A stretch of 64,000 nucleotides of DNA from Notospermus geniculatus. Lineage: Eukaryota > Nemertea > Pilidiophora > Heteronemertea > Lineidae. The notes below the pieces were generated by a model, which had not been told where the DNA came from, made no database searches, and worked only from the letters and a program-made list of their open reading frames with translations. The translations under genes were made by a program, and so were the position numbers. The stretch's first letter is position 1; the number at the start of each line of letters is the position of its first letter. The DNA lies in contig NMRB01000560.1 in the NCBI GenBank assembly GCA_002633025.1, positions 108,979 through 172,978 of the forward strand, read 5' to 3'. Positions 27,151 to 38,700 of this stretch are shown piece by piece.

Positions 27151-29099
27151 GCAGTGCCTTGTGGGTGGGAAGGACAACGTTAGTATGGCCGCTGTTTCGC
27201 GCTAAGCGGAACCATCCCGTTATAGCGAATAGGCGTTTGGGGTTTGCCAAGTGCTCAGACCACGACAGGCGGAGCCAAAGGTATCTAACCGCGCAGATAT
27301 GGAGCGATGTAGCCACAAAAAACAGCCATGCGGACAAATCGGATGGATCGAAATTTGATTGAGCGATAGTTCAATACAACACGGGGCCTTGTGCGCTATT
27401 ACGCACAAAAGACCATTCTCTTTTCACAGCGACCGACCAGTGGAGATTTCGTGGTATTGATCGAAGACAAATGAGATGTTGATAATGCACGGCCATTATT
27501 GTAAACCAGTGTCAAAACAAATGCAATATGATATGAGGTACATGTCATATTTCTTTTATTTGACCCAACATGACTAATGAGACCAGAGGTCACGACACAT
27601 GACTCTGTTTACCATTTCGGTCGCTATTGGTCCAGGCACCTTGGCTGTCCACCTGCGGTCTCGAGAGGCAATGAGACGGAACTGTGGCTACTCAGTTTTC
27701 TGAATCATTGTCGATTAGACAAATTATAATAATCGTAAATGTTCATGCAACTGAAGCAAAACGGCAGCAAAATGCGAAGAAAATCGGCGGGTGTGACTGA
27801 GTTATCTAACAGCACTTCAAAACTGGTCTCACCACATCAAGACTTACCTCAATACGTCTGGCACTTAGAGTCAACGGAATACCCTCTGTGAAATATCAAA
27901 TATAGTTCCCCTTCGATGAAATTGTTCTAAAAGCAGGCGTCAACGCTTTTCCTTTACAAACGCGTCAAACTCTGTCGGCGATTTAGATCCACCCAGCTAC
28001 CCGTCCATGGACATCGGGTGTGTCTGCGATCCACCAAAAACGGCAGATTGGACGTTAAGTTCTCACATCAAAGAATAAATACTTGTGTCTTAATCCTAAA
28101 TGAAACAAACACGGAGTCCGCGACTTCGTCCCAAAACAGGAACAGACGTCAGACGTCCTCTTGTCCCCTGTCGCCACACTCTCGTTCACCGTATCACCCT
28201 TTGCCACGTGAATGACGAAATTTGGACGAATGACAAGGGTGCATGATATAACCATGTACCAATGAATGATGAATTATCAAAAAAAAATGAATAACACAGT
28301 GCTTTCAATGGGTCATTCAGATACAATTAGTGGCCCGCGGCTGAGGAGCCGGTTGCGCGAAACTGACTCCCTGGCCCCGGGGATAATCTTTCTGAGGTCA
28401 CGGTCGTCCGACGTACTTTCGGTTTTATTCATCAATCATTATTTTGATGGAAGGGCATGCTGGTCCTCACCCGGTTTGCACATGATTAGCAATGATCACT
28501 CTTTATGAAAAATACGGACAGGAAGACAGACCAAATACCCACAGAGAATCCAACTCTCAATATTCAGGCGATGAAGAGCACTCCTTTCCCACCGGCGGCG
28601 GGGCGAAAAATTCTCGACCTGAGTTGGGTCTTCTGGTCTTAGGCCTGGTCCTTTGATAATTCCCGCTGCTTCAAAGTCATATCTGCTAAATTCAGCACGT
28701 TTGAAACTGTCCAAATATACCGATCCGCCACGAGGGCGTTTGACATTCGAGGCGCCGGATTTGCGGATGATCCACATTTTAGATACAACATTCTGTAAAA
28801 GTGCGTATCGAGGGCTGACAGAAGTGCGCGGAGGGGGTCAGAGGTCACGATGAACATCGTCTGCTCTGCACGTGTTGCATGCATGTCAACTTCGGTCGTT
28901 TCAATCGCTGATTTCTCCATTTCCTTTCATCATGGTTTTTCACAGAAACATCAGTCTTCTTCCATTTATCACGAAGTAATTGTAAAGTAGCAAATGTGAG
29001 GAACAAGTACTGCATGATTGGGTAAATTTGTGCCAAATTTTGACTGCCGTCGACGGGAAGATTTTGATCCACTGCATGTCATCCTGCGTGTGCATCGCC

Positions 29100-29490
29100 T
29101 ACGGTGTTGCTGTGCGTAGGCCTAGGCCTAGGCCTAGGGGGCCTAGGGCCTAGGCCTCAATGGCGCTAAGGCCAAGGCCTAATGGCTTGCATGTGATTCA
29201 GAGGCCTACACATGATGTGAGATCTTCAAAATCAAATGTAGGCCTATGCTAGGCCTACTTTTGCTCAGCCTGATAGTGATACTACCGGTAGGCAGGCTAG
29301 CCTACCAGTACCGGTAGACTAGCCTAGAGTAGGCCTAGGCATTATTGATCAATATGACAATAATGTGAATAATGTCAATAAAATGAACAGATTGAATGAT
29401 GTCGATTGATGATGTATTATAGGGGCCTAGCCTAGGCCCCCTCCTAGTCCTATAGGTAGGCCTACCGTCACCATAGGCCTAGGGCCTAGC
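29100..29490. repeat. AGGCCTA-rich low-complexity tract, copy B
   Basis: Counterpart of 22700-22900 with extra TAGGCC units (for example near 29118-29150 and 29425-29500). The intervening unique bases still align with copy A. Confidence 0.8.
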
Positions 29491-29598
29491 CCTACATCAT
29501 CAATCAATCATTCATTGACATTGACAATGACATTATTGGCATTTATTGATTGCACAACTTCAGTTGATTCAATTTCTAATTGTATGTTTATTTTCCAG

Positions 29599-29737
29599 AG
29601 AGTGCTGTTTCTTTATCAACACTGTCACTAACACTAACAGAACTGAGAACAGGGTCCACCACTTTTTCCTGCATGGGCAAACAGAATAACTCACCATGAA
29701 CAAGATTGAGCAGATGCTGTCGAAGCTTCATGCTGAG
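29599..29737 (+). CDS. SYCP2: SYCP2-like start exon, copy B (exon 1, ATG at 29696)
   Basis: Same structure as copy A: acceptor TTTTCCAG, 5' UTR, CACCATGAAC, 14 codons ending GCT GAG, donor GTATTT. Coding part 29696-29737, phase 0. It joins in frame to TGC ATT GCT of exon 2. Start choice rests on the good Kozak context and the match of MLSKLHAECI to the N-terminal part of the family. A further N-terminal coding exon cannot be excluded, because vertebrate SYCP2 has a longer N-terminal segment. Confidence 0.7.
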
Positions 29738-32700
29738 GTATTTTTACTTCACTTCATATCTTTCTTTTGAAATAGAAAACTTGGCTTAGAAATACCTCGC
29801 CTCTACCAATACCAATTACCATTGATTGATTTTATTATGTTCACTCAAAGTCCCAGGCTCTAGGGAACTGATCTCGATCTGGAGTTCACCTGAGGTATAA
29901 GAGCCTGTAGCCTTTGGCAAGGACAGGGACGGGACAAGTAGGTATAAGCTATTACCTGAACACATAACAGCCCCTTTGTAATTCTTCAAAAAACCGCTGT
30001 TAAACCTTCAGATTATTACACAGATTCTCAAATTTCCCCTGCCCTGGGTGTTTTATGACTTCATAATTCTTTTAAGCACTTTTTTATTGTGAAGATTTTT
30101 GACAGATTGACAGTTGACTTTTAGAAATGGTCCTGGCTGTCATGGTGGCCCAGTGTTTTGCATTTTTATCACACTTCTTAAATCTTGAGGTTTACAATGA
30201 TTAGTATGGTCATACAAAAATGTCACAGAGAATTTTAGGCTGCTCAGTTCAAGTAGTAAAGAACCTCTGGCCAGAAATATTCCTGAAAGGAATTTGGCAC
30301 AGAAGGTCAAACTCATTGTTAAGTTAGGAGTCCAGAAGTTGTTACTGTCTTAGAACACATTTGCATTTATTTTCAGACATGCCAGACACCTTTTGTTTCT
30401 CACAAAAGATCTGAGACTACCAAACATGGATGAATACATCATATTGAGCCTTATCACTGCATAGTGGTTGTAATAATTATTCACACTTCCTATCAGATCA
30501 TGTTAACTACCTGTATTTCATTCATCAGATAATATCCGACCATGACATTTATTTTCCACATCTCTTTGTTGAGATACCTGATCCAGTGAATAGGTATTGT
30601 GATTCCTGACTTTTTGGTGTGGAAGACTTGGATATATTTGCATTATAATCATTGGTTCGTTTGAATATGTTTGACATTTTTTTCTGCGCTGAGGTGCACT
30701 CCGAAGACAAATCTGTGTTGTTCTTAGAATCTGTTTCTCTCCCATGGATCCGTCTATCTTTCCCGAACCCCAGGAATATTATTGGCAGAATTTTCTAATT
30801 TAGAGATCTTATTTATAATTATATGCCGTACAACAAGATATCCCTCCTTTTTCCTCTGGTTGCGGACCAAACCTATCCAATCATCTGAAAGTCGGCCACA
30901 AGATCCTTGCATTCTTCAAATCATTTGATAAAGATACTTGACATTTTGTCAATCTTTAGGTCAGCTTGGCGATCCCAGCCTGTTTGTCCAGTAGTTCGCA
31001 AGTGATATGTCACTTCCCTTAGGGAAATATTCTTAATTGGTGATAATGGGAGCAAATTTGTGAACATATTTAGGATAATAGGCCCCAAGTATTGGGATAT
31101 TTGGCAGGATCAAAAGATAAACCAACAACTGGAGCAATTTGCATGCATCTGCTGAGACATCTGTTTTTTTCATAAAGACCAAATTTGTTTGAAAATCAAA
31201 AGTAAATCAAGGCGCGCATGGACATCAATCATGGTGGAGTGAATTCGCAGCAAAATGCTTATGAGGTCATTCTTGTTTTCAATTGCGACTTACCTCTGGC
31301 ATGTTCTGATGATGACATAATTACACCAATAGACGTACCTGCTATTCTATTGGAGAATGATGACAACATTGTGACAATAGGCCAAAGGGAAGCCCTCCAG
31401 CTCAGCCGCATCAAGCTGGTCGCTTGATTTTGGCCACGGAGTAAATGCTTGTGTAACTTTGGAAGTTATCATCTATGTTCCTTTTTTCCTTCGCTCTGGA
31501 TATGTGAAGGAGAAATATTACCAAGGCCTAGTGCAATGCTTGATATCAACTTGCCCTTGAACTGCCCACAGCATCAACTGCCTGAAAAGCCTTGTCTGTG
31601 TTCAACAGTTGCTGAATCAATCAAGGCGTACCTGCATGCTGTCCTCGTTTCTTCCAGCTGTGACAAGGAGTAGAATCTTTCGACCATCAACTGCCCCTTT
31701 CACTTGTTCAGAAAGTTATTTTCCAAATCTAAGATTGACCAAACAACACAAAAGTCGCAGCATCACAAAACTGCTTCACCATATATGTTCTAAAAGCATT
31801 TGTTTCCTTCTCTCCAAAAAGAAAACGCCCAACGGAAACCCATCGCTTTTCTGCGTAGGTCAGGGTATTGTTTGTTCTTTTGTGGAGCGAGTATTGTTGC
31901 AGTGGAAGTTGCAAACAATGTCTGACTTTCATTATTGGGTCATGATGGACCATTTTGCTAATGTACATGTATTCTTTTGTAGTCCCTTCAAGTGTGATAA
32001 AGTGGCATTGCTGGAGCTACCGGTCCCTATCTTTTGAGAGTATCAAAGGAGTCATTTGTTGCAATTGATGTTGAGAGACTCTCAGTCCTTCGGAGCCAAG
32101 TCAAGGGATTTTCAATGCAGAGTCATGTTTGCAAAAAGGTGTGATAAGAGTGTGAAGTTCTCTGTTATCAGACTGTGTTCACTACACTCCTTTTCCACTT
32201 GTCCGAGGGAGACAAGACCCTTGTCATAACATTTGGTGCAGTTTGCTGTTTATGGTCCATTGTTCCCGAGGATGGATGATTCTTAGCTAACTAAATAGAG
32301 CACTCATTAAGACCTGATTTACACCTTCATAATCATTATAATTTTCTTGCTAGTGGACAAGAAAACAAACTGGGTTTGGTCCTGAAACAGATGTCGACCA
32401 GAGGCCATTTCAGGTGATCTGAGTTCATGAATACACTCACTCCAGACTGCATTCTGAAAGTGAATTGAGGTTTCTTCAGATTTCTGTAGAGGGTGTCTGG
32501 TTTGTCAGGTAGCACTTGACTTCAGTGGTGGCTTACACATGCTCACTTATATTTAACTCCTCTCAGTCCCATCCAACCAACCTGCTGTCCGACCATGTCA
32601 TGCATTGCCCATTGATGCCCATCCTCCAGATGGTTTCTAGTTAATACTTGCTGATCCTCTGCGCCTTATGGCTCAAAATGAAATTGATTTTGACCTCGAA

Positions 32701-35700
32701 GTCAAACTTTGTATTCAAACTCAGTCAAAAGTCAAAATTTCTGTAATTCAGTTGAAGCTCAAGACACAATGGAGATCTATTTTATTTACTTGTGTGTGCA
32801 TTTTGCATAATATTTTTAAAAAACAACTTCACTTTTTTATATTTTAATACCATACAACTGACATGTCTGATGCATTTCGAATCACTGATGCCAATCATAC
32901 AGCTGCATATTCACTAAATATAGGACAAACTTAGACATTCCCAAGTGTGTCACCAGTGTGGAGAAACCAGCTTCACTCTTTAGTGAACTGTCACTGAATG
33001 ATATATTGAGAATCAACGCTATAAACCTATTCAATTCACAAACAATGCCAGCATGTATCAATTAATAAAAAAGTCTTTTAGATCTCTCCTCTTTCACATC
33101 ATTGAATAAGGCGCTACCTGCAGGACAATGTGTGAATAGGACTTGCCATTTGCTAGGTCAGGGACCTCGGGTACATTGGGGTAATTCACTTTTTTTTATT
33201 GATGGACTCCCGGCTTGCCTGGTACTCCCACAGAGGATACTCGGTGTTGTTGGTAACTTCATGAGTGTTGGTTGAAAGGAACTGCTCCAGGGCATTGCAA
33301 CTGTTTTGTTTGGCCTGTCTCAACTTTCTCATGTTGATGTAATGAAGAGACAATAGTGATACTTGTGATCAACTGGTTTGCTGTTTGGATCATGCTCTCA
33401 AGGCATTGGGCACCAACTTCAGCTGTGACAGAAGTCATTAGACTTCTTATCTGGATGGGAGCGTAACAAAGTGATACTTAATATGCCGGTATTCAAAACT
33501 ATCAGAAAACCACTGAGAGAGAATTTGGAGAATATTCCAACCTGATCTTCTTTGTATGTTTTTCAGTGCATTGCTGGTGCAAGTATAAACAAGACTGCCT
33601 TAAAAACCTTTTTAAGCGTGGTGAAAAAACTGACAGAGGGTGATACTTCCACAATTAATGAATTGATGAAGAATGGATTGGCGGAAATGGTAAGTATGGA
33701 TGTTGTTTAGTACCCAGTCTAGAAGTGGAGAGTGTGTAAACTTCTTGCCGAAAATTTCAAGCCATTGACCGGAATGGTCGTTCACCAACGAAATGTACAT
33801 TGTATAAGCTTTTTTGTGTGTGTGGTGCAGAAACAATCCCACACATATCAGATTATCATTAGCAGTGCGTTTCAAGCAGTAGGCGTTTTGTTTGTCCCCG
33901 GTTTGTCCCACCAGTCCAAGGCGGCTCTTCATGGACTGCCAGATAAAGAATTAAGTAGGTCACAGTCAGATTCTGTAATAACGCCAGTATTCAACAATTT
34001 CTTTGCTTTGTAGACTGTTATCATTACTTTTTATCAGTCTTTCCTATTTGAAGTGCTTGCTTTAGAAACTAAACAAACGAACACCAGAAAGGTGAAATAA
34101 AATAAACTTAATGTTGAAAAGGTTTGTCAGACTCAATTAATAGGAATCAATGTGGTTTTGATGTATCTTTGCATCAGGTGTTAAGGTCATGCTACATCAA
34201 CCATAATCTCATTCTTTTATCATTCTTTCAAAAAAACATGTGTTTGCACAATGAAAAACATGTGTTTTGTCATAATATTTAGTTTGTTGTCAATGATTAT
34301 TTTGCCTGCTTAGTGACATTTCAAATTCTGCACTTTTAAACCTACTGTGTAACTTTTGGTACTGTTTTACAATGATTCAGTAAGATGATTTTTCACCAAA
34401 GTGGTCATGACGTTATATTACACGAATATCTTCCAATTCAGATGGAAGACTTGTACCAGAAAGCAGTTGGAGCAGTGAGCGATCGGACAAATGGTGCTGA
34501 AAAATTGCTTGAGGATGTGGTGGACTGCGTGAATGTGAGTAGTAGTGGCGAATTGGTTGCAAAATCTGGTTGAGAGAGACTAAAATTGCAGTGTATGCAT
34601 GTATGAAATGAAAATATGTTTGGCCTCAACTCTTTAAGGTCTCTAGAGAGTGTTCTGCTCAAGAGGATTTGCACTGTCGCTGTCAATTTCATTGTGTCAC
34701 AGAATCCTTAATCTTAATTTGAGCTGGCCAAAGTGCTTGGAGAAAGATTTACCACAGAAAAATGGTTTCAGCCCTGTTATGTTCTTCATAGTCAGTGCTT
34801 TTAAAGCAATGACTATGAAGAACATAACAGGGCTGAAATGTTTCCACCATTTTACTTTGCCTTGATTTCAATGAATTTTGTCTTTCTTTCAGAATATTGG
34901 AGACTTGAGGCCAACAGGTAAGACATCAGGGAGGTATGGCGGTAAATCGCCTAACTTGAACTTTCATCCGACGCACCAACCTGTGATCACTGTTACAGAT
35001 AATCATCAACCACAAAATTCAATAACTCGATAATTATAGGCAAAGACCACCAGACTGCTATGATTTCTTGGAATCTAATACCCTTAGTCTGTGATTTCTG
35101 GGAATTCAATACTCGTGAACCCTGTCACACACAGTCAAGGCCGAGAATATTCCCGAGACAGAAAAAAATTGTAATTTGACATAATTAATATGCATGTCTT
35201 ATTGTGACAGGTCTGAATTCGAGCCCTTAGGGCACGGAAACCCCCCCAACTTGTAACTTAGTGTAAGGTTTCTTGAATTGATAAAGAGATGTTACACGCC
35301 CAATTAACTGTTCTCGTATTACCAATCCTTTTGGTGTGGAAGCAGAAAGACAAACTGATTTTATCGGGATTTTTCCAATTGAGATGTGGTTTCCAGATAT
35401 GAAAATCATTCAGAATTGGTGCGTTCTGCTACTTAAAGATGGCTTGTATGGGATTCTGATATGGCTTATGCTTTCCACCACTGTGCTAAAAAAGCCAAGC
35501 GGGCACAGTGCCTTTGGCACTATTTTTATTGATGGGGACTCCTGGCTTGCCTGGTACTCCCACAGAGGATACTCGGTGTTGTTGGTTACTTCATAAATGT
35601 TGGTTGAAAAGAACTGCTCCAGGGCATTGCAACTGTTTTGTTTGGCCTGTCTCAACTTTCTCATGTTGATGTAATGAAGAGACAAAAGTGATACTTGTGA

Positions 35701-38700
35701 TCAACTGGTTTGCTGTTTGGATCATGCTTTCAAGGCACTGGTCACCAACTTCAGCTGTGACAGAAGTTGACTTCTTATCTGGATGGGAGCGTAACAAAGT
35801 GATACTTAATATACCGGTGTTCAAAACTATCAGAAAACCACCGAGAGAGAGTTTGGAGAATATTCCAACCTGATCTTCTTTGTATGTTTTTCAGTGCATT
35901 GCTGGGGCAAGTATAAACAAGACCGCCTTAAAAACCTTTTTAAGCGTGGTGAAAAAACTGACAGAGGGTGATACTTCCACATTTAATGAATTGATGAAGA
36001 ATGGATTGGCGGAAATGGTAAGTGTGGATGCTCCTTAGTACCCAGTCTACAAGTGGAGAGTGTGTAAACTTCTTGCCGAAAATTTCAAGCCGTTGACCAG
36101 AATGGTCGTTCACCAACAAAATGTATAAGCTTTTTTGTGTGTGTGGTGCAGAAACTATCCCACACATATCAGATTATCATTAGCAGTGCATTTCAAGCAG
36201 TAGGCGTTTTGTTTGTCCCCGGTTTGTCCCACCAGTCCAAGGCGGCTCTTCATGAACTGCCAGATAAAGAATTAAGTAGGTCACAGTCAGATTCTGTAAT
36301 AACGCCAGTATTCAACAATTTCTTTGCTTTGTAGACTGTTATCATTACTTTTTATCAATCTTTCCTATTTGAAGTGCTTGCTTTAGAAACTAAACAAACG
36401 AACACCAGAAAGGTGAAATAAAATAAACTGAATGTTGAAAAGGTTTGTCATACTCAATTAATAGGAATCAATGTGGTTTTGATGTATCTTTGCATCAGGT
36501 GTTAAGGTCATGCTACATCAAGCATAATCTCATTCTTTTATCCTTCTTTCAAAAAAAACGTGTGTTTGCACAATGACAAACATGTGTTTTGTCATAATAT
36601 TTAGTTTGTTGTCAATGATTATTTTGCCTACTCAGTGACATTTCAAATTCTGCACTTTTAAACCTACTGTGTTACTTTTGGTACTGTTTTACAATGATTC
36701 AGTGAGATGATTTTTCACCATAAGTGGTCATGACGTTATATTACACGATACCTAAGCCATGTCATTATTTGAATATCTTCCAATTCAGATGGAAGATCTG
36801 TACCAGAAAGCAGTTGGAGCAGTGAGCGATGGGACAAATGGTGCTGAAAAATTGCTTGAGGATGTGGTGGACTGCGTGAATGTGAGTAGTAGTGTCGAAT
36901 TGGCTGCAAAATCTGGTTGAGAGAGACTAAAATGGCAGTAATGCATGTATGAAATGAAAAGATGTTTAGCGTCAACTCTTTAAGGTCACTAGAGGGTGTT
37001 CTGCTCAAGAGGATTTGTACTTGCAATATAATCTCTGTCAGTTTCATTGTGTAATGGAATTCTTAATCTTACTTTGAGCTGCCCAAAGTGCTTGGAGAAA
37101 GATTTACCACAGAAAAATGGTGGAAACTTTTCAGCCATATTGTTATGTTCTTCATAGTCGGTGCTTTACTTTGCCTTGTTTTCAATGAATTTTGTCTTTC
37201 TTTCAGAATATTGGAGACTTGAGGCCAACAGGTAAGACATCAGGGAGATATGGCGGTAAATCGCCTAACTTGGACTTTCATCTGACGCTACCAACCTGTG
37301 ATCAGTGTTACAGATAATCATCAACCACAAAATTCAATAACTCGATAATTATAGGCAAAGACCACCAGACTGCTATGATTTCTTGGAATCTAATACCCTT
37401 AGTCTATGATTTCTGGGAATTCAATACTCGTGAACCCTGTCACACACAGTCAAGGTCGTGAATATTCCCGAGACAGAAAAAAATTGTAATTTGACATAAT
37501 TAATATGCATGTCTTATTGTGACAGGTCTGAATTTGAGCCCTTAGGGCATGGAAACCCCCCAACTTGTAACTTAGTGTAAGGTTTCTTGAATTGATAAAG
37601 AGATGTTACACGCCCAATCAACTGTTCTCGTATTACCAATCCTTTTGGTGTCGAAGTAGAAAGACAAACTGATTTTATCGGGATTTTTCCAATTGAGATG
37701 TGGTTTCCAGATATGAAAATCATTCAGAATTGGTGCGTTCTGCTACTTTATCTTTGGTTGGAGCCTGGAGGGGAACGAGAGAAATGGATCTTATCGCTGA
37801 GATGTGGACAACACTTCAGACCAACCTGTCGCTTTCAAAAGTTTTCACAACACCGTCAGCACCCTTGAAGGGTCAAAACTTAAACTTAAGATGCTTGTAA
37901 ATGCGAAGTACACAAGATTAAACCTCATCTCAGTCATGAAAAGCAAACATGCAGTTACTGGGGATCTCTGCGTGTCATGTGTTTTGACAGATCTCCTACT
38001 GGCTGAAGAATAATAAGCAAACAATGAGGACCAAATTAATTGTCACATGAATAGATTCTCGCCTCTGTTTGAGGTGAAGAGGATGCGAAGAATTAGTCCA
38101 ATTTGATAAACACTAGACATGAGAAAGACAATAGAGGTATCTGAAGACAGTACCACATTCCAGGACACTTCATCAGCGATGGCATTCAGTTCATTAGGAG
38201 CACCTGAAGAGGGTAGTGACTTCTGTCACTAAGGGAAAAACACAAAAATTCCGTCTCGAGGACTAACTAAAGAGTCCTGATCAGCATATGAAATCTCATG
38301 AAGGAGATTTCTTTTCCTGTCTAAGTTGTGAATATCAAAGCAGTATTGCATTGAGGCAACATTCCTTCTGGATAAGGACATCAGGTTACTGTATAGTTAG
38401 TGTGGATTTGAGACAGATGTGATTAAGATTAGGTTTATCATCTCCAACTGTTGGACTGCAACTGTGGAAGATAGTCCAGGTTAAAAGGCCTATGATGGGT
38501 CTGGAATTGGTGTATCCTATAGCATGGAGCCGACCCATTTTCATAATTGAGAAAATGTCAATATTCTAGGTTTGTGATTATATAGAAGCATATGATAATA
38601 ATTGTTCTGAAATCAGTTGATCCTAATGATGTGATGTACCATTTTCCATTTCAGAAAAAGTAGTAATGATTAAGAAATTTGCCACCAAGTTGCTGAGGAT

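Larger units (their letters stand above)
26316..31799 (+). repeat. 6.3-kb tandem duplication, copy B
   Basis: Second copy of 20050-25360, offset about 6,266 bp at its start. It is longer mainly because of a 181-bp palindromic insertion plus 6-bp target duplication at 26964-27156 and a longer AGGCCTA tract (29.1-29.5 kb). It lies next to the downstream exons, so its start exon is the more likely one in the main transcript. Confidence 0.92.
33193..35433 (+). repeat. 2.3-kb tandem duplication carrying an exon trio, copy 1
   Basis: Starts near TATTGATGGACTCCC and ends near GTGCGTTCTGCTACTT. It matches 35522-37749 at an offset of about 2,314-2,347 bp. Contains exons 2, 3 and 4 (123, 93, 25 nt). 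It differs from copy 2 by substitutions, small indels and an inverted repeat at 34766-34838. Confidence 0.9.
35522..37749 (+). repeat. 2.3-kb tandem duplication carrying an exon trio, copy 2
   Basis: Second copy of 33193-35433, separated from it by 88 bp. Splice sites of all three exons are intact. Coding differences from copy 1 are one I to F change (exon 2) and one R to G change (exon 3). Confidence 0.9.
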
